A DNA stretch of 64,000 bases from Acetobacter cibinongensis (GTDB taxonomy: Bacteria; Pseudomonadota; Alphaproteobacteria; Acetobacterales; Acetobacteraceae), in contig NZ_BAMV01000005.1 in the NCBI RefSeq assembly GCF_000963925.1, positions 62,001 through 126,000 of the forward strand, written 5' to 3'. The stretch's first letter is position 1, and every line of letters begins with the position of its first letter. The notes below the pieces were generated by a model, which saw nothing but the letters and a program-made list of their open reading frames with translations, was not told the DNA's origin and searched no databases. Of this stretch, positions 27,154 to 36,569 are shown piece after piece. A program made the position numbers and the translations under genes.

Positions 27154-28731
27154 TTATTGCGCGTCATCCCCATTCAGCGGGAAGGGCACCCAGCGCAGGC
27201 CATCAGCATCGTGCACCAGCAGCAGAACGGATTTCTTTTTTGCTTTCTGGGCTGCCTCGATCCGTTTTTTCAGATCTGCCGGAGTGCTCACTTCCGCCTG
27301 CTGCACCTCTGTCACCACGTCCCCTTCTTTCAGGCCACGGTCAGAGGCCAGCCCACCATCCTTGACGGATGTAATGAGCACACCTTTCTGGGTTGCAGGC
27401 AGATTATATTTCTGGCGGGCAGCGTCATCCAGTTGGCCAGCGCTGAAGCCTAGAGCCGCAAAGCTGACATCCTTGGCATTTTTAGCCGCTGGAGCCTCTT
27501 TCTTCTCTGGTTCAGCCGCAGCTTCTGGCAACGCGGCAATGGTCACAGGCAGGTCAAGCACCTTGCCATGACGCCACACCCCAAGATGCGCCACCGTACC
27601 CACCGGCAACTGCGCGGACAGGCGCGGCAGGGCCTTGCCTTCAATGGCAACGCCGTTCAGGGTCTGGATAACATCCCCTGTCTGCAACTTGGCCTTGGCA
27701 GCGGGACCATCCTTTTCAACCCCGGCAACAAGCGCACCGCGTGCTGGGGTCAGGTTCAGGCCTTCTGCAATTTCTTCCGTCACATTCTGGATACGGACAC
27801 CCAGCCAGCCGCGTGAGACCTTACCGGTTTTGCGTAACTGGTCGATAATACCCTGTGCCTCGTTAGCGGGAATAGAAAAGCCAATCCCGACCGAGCCGCC
27901 GGAGGGGGAATAAATGGCGGTGTTCACACCAATGACATTGCCATCCATATCAAACAGCGGGCCGCCGGAGTTCCCTTTATTGATGGGCGCATCCGTCTGG
28001 ATAAAGTCATCATACGGGCCTTGGTCAATATTCCGCCCGCGGGAGGAAATAATACCGGCAGTCACCGTACCGGACAGACCAAACGGGTTGCCAATAGCCA
28101 GCACCCAGTCCCCTACCCGGCGCTTGTCGCTATCCCCAAAATGTACGAAAGGCAGAGGTTTTTTGCTCTCGACTTTCAGCAAGGCAAGGTCCGTCCGGTC
28201 GTCATGCCCAATCTGTTTGGCGGTCAGAACCGTGTTGTCTTGCAGGGTCACCGTCACCTTATCCGCATGGCGGATAACGTGGTTGTTGGTGACAATATAG
28301 CCGCTGGCATCAATGATGAAGCCTGACCCCAGCGCCTGCATACGGCGGGGTGGTGCATCCGGGCTGCTCTGGCGGTTCATGAAGTCATGAAAAAACTTCT
28401 CAAAGGGTGAGCCCTGAGGGAAATTCGGCATCTGGGGCAGTTGGTCGTCCCCGTCCTCATCGTCTTCATCATCCGTGCTGCCACTTTTGACGGTCTGAGT
28501 AGTGGACACATTCACGACCGCTGGCAGCAGACGGGCAGCCAGGTCAGCAAAGCTGTCCGGCACACCATGGCGCATACTGACAGCGGGCGCCGCAGCGGGT
28601 GGAGTGACCGCAGCAGGGGCTGCGGCAGAGTCTGAGGCCCAGGCCACGACCGGGCTGGCAACGCCTGCCAGCAGCAGGCAGGACAGGGACGCAGCGCAAA
28701 AAAGGCGAACGGGCAGACGCATGGGTGACAT
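27154..28731 (-). CDS. Periplasmic Do-family serine protease (DegP/DegQ/MucD)
   Basis: A protein of about 525 residues. A signal peptide (RLFCAASLSCLLLAGVASPVVAWA) is followed by a trypsin-like domain with His151 (TNNHVI), Asp181 (DRTDLALL) and Ser255 (GNSGGPLF), then two PDZ domains (GWLGVRIQNVTEEIA... and VLITSVKDGGLASDRGLKEGD). An acidic insert (residues about 85-100) sits in the LA-loop region. It degrades or refolds misfolded envelope proteins. I chose the ATG at 28731; starts at 28764 and 28722 are also possible. It heads the unit with the FUSC gene and qor. Confidence 0.93.
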   Translation of the reverse strand: MSPMRLPVRLFCAASLSCLLLAGVASPVVAWASDSAAAPAAVTPPAAAPAVSMRHGVPDSFADLAARLLPAVVNVSTTQTVKSGSTDDEDDEDGDDQLPQMPNFPQGSPFEKFFHDFMNRQSSPDAPPRRMQALGSGFIIDASGYIVTNNHVIRHADKVTVTLQDNTVLTAKQIGHDDRTDLALLKVESKKPLPFVHFGDSDKRRVGDWVLAIGNPFGLSGTVTAGIISSRGRNIDQGPYDDFIQTDAPINKGNSGGPLFDMDGNVIGVNTAIYSPSGGSVGIGFSIPANEAQGIIDQLRKTGKVSRGWLGVRIQNVTEEIAEGLNLTPARGALVAGVEKDGPAAKAKLQTGDVIQTLNGVAIEGKALPRLSAQLPVGTVAHLGVWRHGKVLDLPVTIAALPEAAAEPEKKEAPAAKNAKDVSFAALGFSAGQLDDAARQKYNLPATQKGVLITSVKDGGLASDRGLKEGDVVTEVQQAEVSTPADLKKRIEAAQKAKKKSVLLLVHDADGLRWVPFPLNGDDAQ

Positions 28732-28814
28732 CACTCTCACTAATCCGGACACGATAATAAACATCCTCTATCGCACGATCTGGAGCAGACGTCAGCCTTT
28801 ACCGCCTGACCCTG

Positions 28815-29978
28815 TTACAGTTTGGCTGTTGCCAATTGCCGACTGCGGCTACGCCGCTTGTCCAGCCACGCAGCCAGAGCAAACAGGATGGTCAGGCCAG
28901 TCACATTGACCAGCACCTGTAAGAGAAGGCCATCACCAAACGTGTTGAAGACGAGGCGGGCGTAGAGATCAAGCAACGTCCCCACGACAAAAATTTCTAG
29001 GGAGTGCCGCCCAACCCGTGCCAGAATTTGCCCTGTGGTTGATTGGGCTGCCCATGTACGCGCTGTGTCTGACGACTGCACCAGATAGAAAATAGCCATC
29101 ACATCCAAAAGCCGCAGGGGGGACAGCCAGCTTTTTTCTGGGGTTGTCATCTGCCCAAAGGGACGCAGGTCAGGCAGGTGCCACTGTGCCCACGGAAAGG
29201 CCTGAAGCGCTGAAAAGACCAGATAAATCCCACACAACCAGACCAGCGGCCTGATGCGGGGAAAGTCCGCACCGCGCTGCTCTGTCTGGGCGGAGGCCGC
29301 TACCCCCAACGCAAACAGGAACTGCCAAGCCAGGGGGTTGAAATACCAGCCATCCGGGTCAAGCCAGTTAGGAAAATTCAGCCCGGGGTCGAGGTTAACC
29401 AACATCCACAACGCACCTGACAGAAGCAGGGCGAGGGAACGCTGCGCGCGCATCAGCAGATAGAACACCGGAAAACCGCCCAGCAGCACAATATAGAGCG
29501 GCAGGATATTCAGGTTGCTTGGCAGGGCATCAAACATCATGACCCGCCAGACCCAACTCAGGCCGTGGGCAAGCTCTGGCTCCAGAAAATCAACCGGAAC
29601 CGGGGTATAAGACCGCCATAACCGAATACTGATAACGGACACAAACACCATGATGGCCTGCCCGATATAAAGCTGAAGGCAGCGCCGATAAATCCGTTTC
29701 AGGCACTCCACCGTGCCATATTTCCTGAACCCACGGCCATAAGCCAGCCATGACGCATAGCCCGCGAGCAGCACAAAGACCTCCGCTGCATCCGCAAACC
29801 CGACGTTGCGCATGGTAAACCGATTGAGCAGACTTTGGGGAATATGGTCCACAAACATCATCAGCAGCGCCACACCCCGCATGGCGTCTATACGGTGGTC
29901 CCGGCTGCTGCTTACCGCAGGTTTGGCAGGTAGAGAGGGCGGTTGAGACGCAACTGGCGGGTGGTGCTGTACCGTCAT
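28815..29978 (-). CDS. opgC: OpgC-family membrane acyltransferase
   Basis: A 387-residue protein with about ten transmembrane helices. The opening RIDAMRGVALLMMFVDHIPQ is typical of OpgC-type acyltransferases; FADAAEVFVLLAGYASWLAYG and the late SLEIFVVGTLLDLYA also match. OpgC adds succinyl groups to osmoregulated periplasmic glucans; the family also includes proteins of other acyl specificity. No opgG or opgH is near. The ATG at 29978 has no good ribosome-binding site, and a TTG seven codons earlier is the alternative. Confidence 0.85.
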   Translation of the reverse strand: MTVQHHPPVASQPPSLPAKPAVSSSRDHRIDAMRGVALLMMFVDHIPQSLLNRFTMRNVGFADAAEVFVLLAGYASWLAYGRGFRKYGTVECLKRIYRRCLQLYIGQAIMVFVSVISIRLWRSYTPVPVDFLEPELAHGLSWVWRVMMFDALPSNLNILPLYIVLLGGFPVFYLLMRAQRSLALLLSGALWMLVNLDPGLNFPNWLDPDGWYFNPLAWQFLFALGVAASAQTEQRGADFPRIRPLVWLCGIYLVFSALQAFPWAQWHLPDLRPFGQMTTPEKSWLSPLRLLDVMAIFYLVQSSDTARTWAAQSTTGQILARVGRHSLEIFVVGTLLDLYARLVFNTFGDGLLLQVLVNVTGLTILFALAAWLDKRRSRSRQLATAKL

Positions 29979-30219
29979 GAACTTACGCGTTATCCCCAAT
30001 GGTGCGTGGGCTGCCTGCTGTTATACTCTGCCCGACACGGGGTGTCTGCCATATCGTGCAAAATCCTTCCGTTGTCTTTACGCTGTATGACTGGCAGCAC
30101 AAAACTGGCAGAACCAAGGCAGTTGCACGCACCACCTCTTGACGCAGGCGCCCTGTTGCTGTTGCCAACACTCTCCTTATCAAGTTGTGCCTCCCATTTT
30201 TCATCAGGACCTTCATACC

Positions 30220-31353
30220 GTGACCCAGACCCCACCTTCCCTGCATCATGATGATATCGCCAAGGTTCTGGATTCCGTACTGGACACCCAGACCGGCCAT
30301 TCCCTGCTGGCACTTGGCAAGCTGGAAGGCTTCCGTCTGGAAGAGGGCAAGCTGTCCGTAGCCCTCTCCGTTCCACGTGAAAAAGCAGCCGCCCTCTCCC
30401 CCCTGTGCGATGAGGCAGCCCTCCGCCTGAAACAATTTCCCGGTGTGCAGGATGCAACATTAATCCTCACGGCACATCGTCCCGCAGGCCCGACAGCCCC
30501 TACACCGGGACGCACGGCCCCGGCGGCTGGCGGCGGCCATCGCCCCTTTGGTGGCGCCCCCCCGGCCGACCCCAACGCACCGGTATTGCCAGACGTAAAA
30601 GCCATTATTGCCGTAGCATCCGGCAAAGGCGGAGTCGGGAAATCCACCACAGCGACAAATCTTGCCGTAGCACTTGCGCAGCAAGGGCTGAAAGTGGGCC
30701 TGCTGGATGCGGATATTTATGGCCCGTCCTTGCACCGTATGTTAGGCACATCCACTAAACCTGTAGCGCTGCAAGGCCGCCTGCAACCACTGGACGTCTG
30801 GGGCCTGAAAGCTGTTTCCATTGGGATGCTGGTTGATGAAAAACAGGCCATGATCTGGCGTGGTCCCATGGTTATGGGGGCCATCACTCAGTTTCTGACT
30901 GATGTGGATTGGGGACCGCTTGATGTCATGGTTGTCGATATGCCACCCGGCACGGGGGATGCCCAACTCTCCCTTATGCAGAAAGTACCGCTGGCAGGCG
31001 CAGTGATTGTCTCCACCCCGCAGGATATTGCCTTGATTGATGCGCGGCGCGGTGTCAGCATGTTTGAGAAAATGAAGGTGCCTGTTCTCGGTCTGATCGA
31101 GAACATGTCCTACTTCTGCTGCCCCAAATGCGGACATAATACGGAGCTATTTGGGCACGGTGGGGCCCGCAAGGAAGCGGAAGCCTTGCAGGTGCCCTTC
31201 CTGGGAGAAGTGCCGCTTCTGGCATCCATCCGCTCAAGTGGTGATGACGGCACCCCTATCGTGGCGAGCGCACCGGAGAGCGATGCCGCGCAGGCATTCC
31301 GCCGCATTGCACAGGCTACGGCGGAAAGTTTGAAAGACCGCCTGACCCCCTGA
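30220..31353 (+). CDS. apbC: Mrp/NBP35-family Fe-S cluster carrier ATPase
   Basis: About 377 residues. An N-terminal MIP18-like (DUF59) domain precedes a Pro-rich linker and the ParA/MinD-type ATPase: deviant Walker A GKGGVGKST, then MLDADIYGPS-like and DMPPGTGDAQL motifs. CCPKCGHNTELFG near the end provides the CxxC that holds a bridging Fe-S cluster. It loads clusters onto apoproteins. I start at the GTG at 30220, with AGGA 9 nt upstream. The ATG at 30139 would add 27 Cys/His-rich residues unlike the family. Confidence 0.93.
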   Translation: MTQTPPSLHHDDIAKVLDSVLDTQTGHSLLALGKLEGFRLEEGKLSVALSVPREKAAALSPLCDEAALRLKQFPGVQDATLILTAHRPAGPTAPTPGRTAPAAGGGHRPFGGAPPADPNAPVLPDVKAIIAVASGKGGVGKSTTATNLAVALAQQGLKVGLLDADIYGPSLHRMLGTSTKPVALQGRLQPLDVWGLKAVSIGMLVDEKQAMIWRGPMVMGAITQFLTDVDWGPLDVMVVDMPPGTGDAQLSLMQKVPLAGAVIVSTPQDIALIDARRGVSMFEKMKVPVLGLIENMSYFCCPKCGHNTELFGHGGARKEAEALQVPFLGEVPLLASIRSSGDDGTPIVASAPESDAAQAFRRIAQATAESLKDRLTP

Positions 31354-31377
31354 CCCCCTGAGCATAACCCTATAAAA

Positions 31378-31420
31378 AACGCCGCTTCCGCTATCCAGAA
31401 AACATAGCGAGAGCGGCGTT
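31378..31420. terminator. Terminator between apbC and the small Cys-rich protein gene
   Basis: AACGCCGCT pairs with AGCGGCGTT, extended by CGCTAT/ATAGCG inside. An A-run on the left gives a T-run on the minus strand, so it most clearly ends the minus-strand gene; it follows apbC by 25 nt. Confidence 0.8.
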
Positions 31421-31433
31421 GGCAGGGTGGATG

Positions 31434-31709
31434 TTATTTGCCCGCTGTTTTTTTGCCGCTTGTGCCTTTGTCAAAAAAAGCACGGCATTTGGGGCTGAGC
31501 TTGTCCTTCTTTTTTTCCATGCAGCGGGTAATTTTTTCTTCGTTAGGAATAGCGAAGGTACAAAGTTTGACGGCATCCCCTTTACAGGCTGCGGTCTGCT
31601 TTGCACGCAGGCTATCGTCCGCCTGTGCGGGGCTTACTGTTGCCATAAGCCCCATAAAAGCTGCCAGACCCGCAATAGAACGCACAGACACCTGTTTTAA
31701 AGTAAACAT
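31434..31709 (-). CDS. Small exported Cys-rich repeat protein (GLG1/Cys_rich_FGFR-like)
   Basis: A 91-residue protein. A signal peptide is cleaved after AQA (about residue 30). One module follows: ACKGDAVKLC, then IxxCMEKKKDKLSPKC with RAFFDKG. The C-x7-C...C-x11-C spacing and the I..CM...KDKLSP.C pattern match the cysteine-rich GLG1 repeat seen in many alphaproteobacterial exported proteins. The role of the bacterial proteins is unknown. Four cysteines should form two disulfides in the periplasm. The ATG at 31709 has GAGAG nearby. Confidence 0.75.
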   Translation of the reverse strand: MFTLKQVSVRSIAGLAAFMGLMATVSPAQADDSLRAKQTAACKGDAVKLCTFAIPNEEKITRCMEKKKDKLSPKCRAFFDKGTSGKKTAGK

Positions 31710-31990
31710 TCTCTCAATCCCACTCAAACCATAATGGCATCCAACATATACCAGTCGTCAGTATTGTTTGCACGGAATGTTAAGGCCTTTCACACGGGTT
31801 GGTTGCAGGCATCTGCCTACATGGCAAATATGTGAGTGGTGCACGGCCATCTGAGCGCGGCATTTTCCACTATTTTTTCCGTGTTATGATGATGTATTTT
31901 CTTTATATCGCTTGACATCGTTATTCTCTTACATTCAATCAAACGCCTTCGTTATATTTATATCCAATCCATCTCACAGGGCGGTACGTC

Positions 31991-32803
31991 ATGTCCTTTT
32001 CTGTTCTTTCCCGTCGGTCAGCCCTTGCCCTGCTTGGGAGCGCACCATTGCTATGCCGTGCAGGACAGGCAGCCACCCCCCAGACCCTGCGTATTGGCAT
32101 CATGTCTGGAGAAGATGAGGATGTGTGGCGCGTTACCGCTGAAAATGCCGCCAAAGCGGGTCTCACGCTCAAAATCATTCCCTTCACAGACTATAATGCC
32201 CCGAATGAAGCCCTCTTTGAGCATGAGCTGGACGCCAATGCCTTCCAGCATGGGCCTTTTCTAAAAGCACAGAACGATGCCAAGAATTTTCATATCGTTC
32301 CCGTAGGTGACACTTATTTTGCCCCTATCGGCCTGTACTCACGCCGTTGGAAGAAGCTCGCTGACCTGCCGCAGAACGCGACCATTGGCGTTCCCAATGA
32401 CCCGAGCAATGAAGGCCGTGCGCTGCTACTGCTGCAAACGCTGGGCCTCCTCAAAATTTCAAAAGAGGCTGGCCTGACACCTACCGCGCTGGATATTACC
32501 GAAAACCCGCGCAACATCACCATCAAGGAGCTTGATGCCGGGGTGGTGGGGCGCGCTCTGCCTGACCTGGATGGCGCCATTATCAACACAGATTGGGCCA
32601 AGAAGGCCGGGGTAGATGTGGAAAAAGAGCGCATTGGCCAGGAGAGTCTGGAGCATAACCCCTATGTCTGTTTCATAGCGGTTAATGAGGCTGACCAGAA
32701 AGCCCCGTGGGTGCAAACACTGGTAACAGCCTTTCACCAGCCTAACGTCCGCCAGTCTTTGATTGACGTTTATCATGGGGCCATTGTGCCAGCCTGGTCA
32801 TGA
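31991..32803 (+). CDS. metQ: D-methionine/methionine-binding protein MetQ (NlpA family)
   Basis: A 270-residue substrate-binding protein. NlpA-family signatures are LKIIPFTDYNAPNEAL, DANAFQHGPFL, PIGLYSRRWK and IGVPNDPSNEGRALLLLQ. The signal peptide carries SRRSALALLG, a Tat-like twin-arginine motif, and lacks a good lipobox, unlike the lipoprotein MetQ of E. coli. It delivers methionine to MetNI. The TGA overlaps the metN start (ATGA). Confidence 0.92.
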   Translation: MSFSVLSRRSALALLGSAPLLCRAGQAATPQTLRIGIMSGEDEDVWRVTAENAAKAGLTLKIIPFTDYNAPNEALFEHELDANAFQHGPFLKAQNDAKNFHIVPVGDTYFAPIGLYSRRWKKLADLPQNATIGVPNDPSNEGRALLLLQTLGLLKISKEAGLTPTALDITENPRNITIKELDAGVVGRALPDLDGAIINTDWAKKAGVDVEKERIGQESLEHNPYVCFIAVNEADQKAPWVQTLVTAFHQPNVRQSLIDVYHGAIVPAWS

Positions 32804-33768
32804 GCCTTCTTGCTGTTGAACAGATAAGCCGCCAATTTGGCGGCCAGACCGCCTTGCAGGATATCAGCTTTACGGTGGAGCGAGGCGATAGCCTGGGCAT
32901 TATTGGCCGGTCCGGGGCGGGTAAATCCACCTTGCTGCGGTGCCTCAACGGCTTGGAACGCCCCGATAGCGGGCGCATCCTGTTTGAAGGGGAAGATCTG
33001 GCAGCTGTGCCAGACAACAGACTTGTTATGCTGCGCCGGAAAATTGGTTTTGTTTTCCAGCATTTTAACCTTCTGTCTTCCCGCACAGTTGCCAGCAACA
33101 TTGCCCTGCCGCTGGAAATTACTGGCGCACCCGCACCCCAGCGTAAAAAGCGTGTTGCGGAGCTTTTGGACCTTGTGGGGCTAAGCGACCATGCCAGCAA
33201 ATATCCAGCCCTGCTCTCTGGCGGTCAAAAACAGCGTGTTGGTATTGCCCGCGCTCTGGCCGCCAACCCGGCTCTTCTGCTGTGTGATGAAGCCACATCC
33301 GCACTAGACCCGGAGACGACCAGTTCCATTCTCAAACTTTTATCAGACATCAACCACAACCTTGGGCTGACGCTGGTTTTCATTACGCACGAAATGGACG
33401 TAGTGCGGCAGTTGGGGCGGCATGTCGTGGTGTTGGAACATGGCCGTATCATTGCACGCGGCACACCAGACAGCGTTTTGCAAAATGACCCTCCTCTGCG
33501 CCTGCCCTCCGGCCTAAGCCCAACGGCCCGCGCAGGCGACCACACCGTGTTACGGCTAACACTGGATACTCAGGCCCTCATAGCCCCTCTGCTAGCCGAC
33601 AGTGCCGCGCAGGCCACCGTGCTGGATGCCCAGGCACGCCAGACTGGCGGCACACAGACACTGGAGGCCCTCGTACAGCTTTCCACCAGCACCCCGGATG
33701 CTCTCTCCCTTCTTCAGGCCACGGCGCAATCCGTTGAGGTTATTGGTTATGTCCCGTCTGATACTTGA
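32800..33768 (+). CDS. metN: Methionine ABC transporter ATP-binding protein MetN
   Basis: A 322-residue ABC ATPase. It has Walker A GRSGAGKST, signature LSGGQKQR, Walker B LLCDEATSALDPE and a switch His in THEMDVVRQL. A C-terminal ACT-like (NIL) domain from about residue 240 provides methionine feedback inhibition. It overlaps metQ by 4 nt and metI by 20 nt. The order Q-N-I differs from the E. coli N-I-Q order. Confidence 0.95.
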   Translation: MSLLAVEQISRQFGGQTALQDISFTVERGDSLGIIGRSGAGKSTLLRCLNGLERPDSGRILFEGEDLAAVPDNRLVMLRRKIGFVFQHFNLLSSRTVASNIALPLEITGAPAPQRKKRVAELLDLVGLSDHASKYPALLSGGQKQRVGIARALAANPALLLCDEATSALDPETTSSILKLLSDINHNLGLTLVFITHEMDVVRQLGRHVVVLEHGRIIARGTPDSVLQNDPPLRLPSGLSPTARAGDHTVLRLTLDTQALIAPLLADSAAQATVLDAQARQTGGTQTLEALVQLSTSTPDALSLLQATAQSVEVIGYVPSDT

Positions 33769-34408
33769 TCTTTTACTCCGCGCCACGGCCGAGACACTGG
33801 AAATGGTTTTGGCATCCGGTCTTCTTGCCGTCATAGGTGGTCTGCCTTTAGCGGTGCTCATGATGCTGACCGGCCCTTCCGGTCTGTGCCGCATGCCGTG
33901 GCTATCCCGCCCGCTAGGACTGCTGATAGATGCTGTGCGTGCCGTGCCTTTTATTATTTTGCTTGTGCTGCTCATTCCTTTTACACGCTACGTTGTTGGC
34001 ACATCCCTTGGCACAACTGCTGCCATTGTGCCGTTAGCCATTGCCGCCATTCCCTATTTTGCACGCATTGCAGAAGTCTCCCTGCGGGAAGTTGACCCCG
34101 GCCTGATAGACGCTGTGCGCGCCATGGGGGGCACACGCTGGATGGTTGTACGGTATGTGCTGCTACCTGAGAGCCTGCCCGGCCTTATTTCCGGCTTTAC
34201 AGTCACACTGGTCACGCTGGTTGGGGCATCCGCCATGGCCGGGGCCATTGGCGCTGGCGGACTGGGCGACCTTGCCATCCGCTATGGGTATCAGCGGTTT
34301 AACACGCCGGTCATGCTAGGGGTCGTGCTGGTTCTTATTGTGCTGGTAACAGGGTTGCAGGCACTGGGTAATGTATGCTCCCGCACAGCACGGCACGGTA
34401 GCCGGTAG
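33749..34408 (+). CDS. metI: Methionine ABC transporter permease MetI
   Basis: A 219-residue permease with five transmembrane helices. The EAA loop (VREVD-like SLREVDPGLIDAVRAMGGTRW) and the GAGGLGDLAIRYGYQRF end are typical of MetI. I start at the ATG at 33749 inside the 3' end of metN. The frame is open upstream to 33602, but that part is an out-of-frame reading of metN. Confidence 0.95.
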   Translation: MSRLILDLLLRATAETLEMVLASGLLAVIGGLPLAVLMMLTGPSGLCRMPWLSRPLGLLIDAVRAVPFIILLVLLIPFTRYVVGTSLGTTAAIVPLAIAAIPYFARIAEVSLREVDPGLIDAVRAMGGTRWMVVRYVLLPESLPGLISGFTVTLVTLVGASAMAGAIGAGGLGDLAIRYGYQRFNTPVMLGVVLVLIVLVTGLQALGNVCSRTARHGSR

Positions 34409-34413
34409 ACTCT

Positions 34414-34695
34414 TTATTCTACACAAATACCAGTGCCGCTTTGTGTGCTACCCGTAGCGCACAGATGCAGATGTCTCACAGGCTGGTTTTTGGGTGTGCT
34501 GAGCCATAAGGCTGCCCACGCAAGCACCAGCACCACGGCAACAGCCACAAACGGGGTAAAGCTCGGCAGGCGGGATGAAGGCGGAAGAATTTCCCCTTCC
34601 AGCACGGGTGGGTCCTCCCGCAACGCATCCAGCCCGATAGGGGGCGCAGGCCCTTTGTCATCCTGACTATGCGGCATTGCGCCCCCTTCAGCCAT
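34414..34695 (-). CDS. Small single-pass membrane protein, unknown function
   Basis: A 93-residue protein. A Pro-rich, acidic N-terminal half (residues 1-45) is followed by one transmembrane helix (FVAVAVVLVLAWAALWL) and a short C-terminal part with two Cys (HLHLCATG and the terminal GICVE). It starts 10 nt after the thyX stop on the same strand, so it is probably cotranscribed and translated with thyX. No family is recognised. Confidence 0.6.
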   Translation of the reverse strand: MAEGGAMPHSQDDKGPAPPIGLDALREDPPVLEGEILPPSSRLPSFTPFVAVAVVLVLAWAALWLSTPKNQPVRHLHLCATGSTQSGTGICVE

Positions 34696-34705
34696 AACAG
34701 CGTGC

Positions 34706-35614
34706 TCAGCCTTTGAGCGTTGCCATCATTTCATCCCACTCGCGCTTGCTCAGCCCGGAGCCTTCACGCTCTACGGTTTCACCGGCCAGCATACGGCGCA
34801 CAACCTTCATCATGCTGGCAGAGAACGTCACCGCACCACGGCGATATTCTTCAAACGCTGTTGCAGCTTGCGGCACCCACGCATGAAGAACCTGAAGCAT
34901 GACTTCAGCATAGGCCCGAATTTCATACTGGGCATGTGGGTCAAGGCGCAGGGCCAGGAAGTGCATGAAGTTATGCAGGTCGATCTTCCAGTACCACTGC
35001 GTATATGTGTTCACGGTCAGGTTGATGCGGGCCAGTTCACGCGCAAGGCCGGGACCGTCTTCCGTATCCAGCATTTTTTCGTAATTGCTATAAGTACGCA
35101 TGGCGTCGCTACGCAGAATGTCCAGCACCTCAGCCGCAGCCTGCGGGTCCAGCACATCCCCACGGCCCTGCCGGTTCACTTCACTCTGGGCTGCCATATG
35201 CTCTGGGGCGGGCAGGTAGAACTCACTGTCCAGAATGGAGTAGCGGGCGGAATATTCATTCACGCTTGCCATACGATGGCGAATCCACTGCCGGGCAATG
35301 AAGATGGGCAACTTCACATGAAATTTGATTTCGCACATTTCAAACGGTGAAGAATGGCGGTGCCGCATCAGGTACCGGATCAGGCCTGCATCTTCAGACA
35401 CCTTGCGCGTGCCGCGCCCGTAAGACACACGTGCCGCCTGCACAATTGCGGAGTCATCCCCCATATAGTCCACCACCCGCAGGAACCCATGGTCCAGCAC
35501 TGGCTGGGCTTCATACAGCATGGCTTCAAGGGCAGGTACGGTAGGACGGCGCGTAGGGCTGGAGTCTTTGGCGTGCGCGGCTATTTCCGCACGCTGGGCA
35601 TCAGTCAATGGCAT
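34706..35614 (-). CDS. thyX: FAD-dependent thymidylate synthase ThyX
   Basis: A 302-residue flavin thymidylate synthase. The ThyX signature [15 protein letters not shown] (RHR-x7-S pattern) is intact, with upstream [14 protein letters not shown] and late [19 protein letters not shown]. It methylates dUMP using methylene-tetrahydrofolate and NADPH through FAD. No thyA is seen in this window. Confidence 0.97.
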   Translation of the reverse strand: MPLTDAQRAEIAAHAKDSSPTRRPTVPALEAMLYEAQPVLDHGFLRVVDYMGDDSAIVQAARVSYGRGTRKVSEDAGLIRYLMRHRHSSPFEMCEIKFHVKLPIFIARQWIRHRMASVNEYSARYSILDSEFYLPAPEHMAAQSEVNRQGRGDVLDPQAAAEVLDILRSDAMRTYSNYEKMLDTEDGPGLARELARINLTVNTYTQWYWKIDLHNFMHFLALRLDPHAQYEIRAYAEVMLQVLHAWVPQAATAFEEYRRGAVTFSASMMKVVRRMLAGETVEREGSGLSKREWDEMMATLKG

Positions 35615-35758
35615 AGTGTTCCCCTATCGCAAATGCAGGCAAATTAACGTCCCCTCCTATACACCGGGGTATTGCAGAAGCGGAAGGCGGGAAATCACTC
35701 CTCATAATTATTCTTTATTACATGATAATTTTTACTATTTGGACAGCTCTCTTGGCCT

Positions 35759-35770
35759 ATGACATGTCAT
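35759..35770. promoter_or_regulatory. 12-bp perfect palindrome in the thyX/HPP spacer
   Basis: ATGACATGTCAT is perfectly self-complementary. It sits 50 nt before the HPP-family gene and 145 nt from thyX in an AT-rich divergent spacer. It may be an operator for the HPP-family gene. Confidence 0.35.
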
Positions 35771-35819
35771 TCCATCAGGAAAGAAAGTTTACATTGCAGT
35801 TTCGATACTTTTTTTCTCG

Positions 35820-36545
35820 ATGAAATTGTTTCTTTTCTTAGAATGGTCTTTTTCCTTGAGAAATATTCATAATTTTTCCTCTCTTTTAAAGAAAAAAACC
35901 TTACATTCGCCGCTCATGATTGCTGCGGGCCTTGGTGCGTGTCTTGCCATTATCGTGACCATGGCTGTCACGGGCTGGGTGGTACCAGCCGCTCTGCCTG
36001 CACTTGTCGCGCCTATCGGGGCGTCCAGCGTGTTGGTCTTTGCTATACCAGCCAGCCCCCTTGCCTCACCTCGCGCCGTAATTGGCGGCAATACACTCTC
36101 AGCCCTGCTGGGCATTATGGTTGGCCTGTTGATCACCAACCCCTTTCTGGCAGCCGGAGTAGCCGTTGGGCTGGCCATTGTGGCCATGGCCGCCACCGGT
36201 ACTCTCCATCCGCCCGGTGGGGCGGCCGCACTGACTGCCGTACTGCTCCATCCACAAACGCTGGACCTTGAAGCGGTGTTGGCTTTCCCCTTCATTCCCG
36301 TGTGCCTGAACTCTGCCGTACTGGTGGGGGTTGGCCTGCTGTTCCACCGCATTTCAGGCCACTCCTACCCACATAAGGCAGCCCCTTTGCCGCCTCAGCC
36401 TGCAACTGCTCTCCATATCCAGCGGGAGGATGTGCTCTCGGCTCTGGAAAACGCTGAGGATGTGTTTGACATTGCCGTGGGGGACCTTGAACGCCTACTG
36501 GTTCTGGCCGAGCAGCACGCTCATGCAAGACAGGCCTTGCCATAA
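35820..36545 (+). CDS. HPP-family membrane protein
   Basis: A 241-residue protein. A cytosolic, Lys-rich head is followed by four or five transmembrane helices with the family motifs APIGASSVLVFAIPASPLA and ATGTLHPPGGAAAL (the HPP motif). A soluble tail of about 60 residues contains EDVLSALENAEDVFD. In cyanobacteria and plants HPP proteins transport nitrite across membranes; in other bacteria the substrate is unknown. The upstream part of the reading frame is AT-rich, so a start a little downstream is possible. Confidence 0.85.
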   Translation: MKLFLFLEWSFSLRNIHNFSSLLKKKTLHSPLMIAAGLGACLAIIVTMAVTGWVVPAALPALVAPIGASSVLVFAIPASPLASPRAVIGGNTLSALLGIMVGLLITNPFLAAGVAVGLAIVAMAATGTLHPPGGAAALTAVLLHPQTLDLEAVLAFPFIPVCLNSAVLVGVGLLFHRISGHSYPHKAAPLPPQPATALHIQREDVLSALENAEDVFDIAVGDLERLLVLAEQHAHARQALP

Positions 36546-36569
36546 CAGTGGCGCACTCCTATATTTGTC

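Noticed and set aside
30139-30219. Upstream ATG start for apbC adding 27 residues
   Set aside because: The added part is Cys/His/Pro-rich, unlike the family, and the GTG at 30220 has a proper ribosome-binding site.
31728-31990. Possible SAM riboswitch upstream of metQ
   Set aside because: I could not find the conserved core of SAM-I, SAM-II or SAM/SAH classes in this AT-rich spacer. A covariance search would decide.
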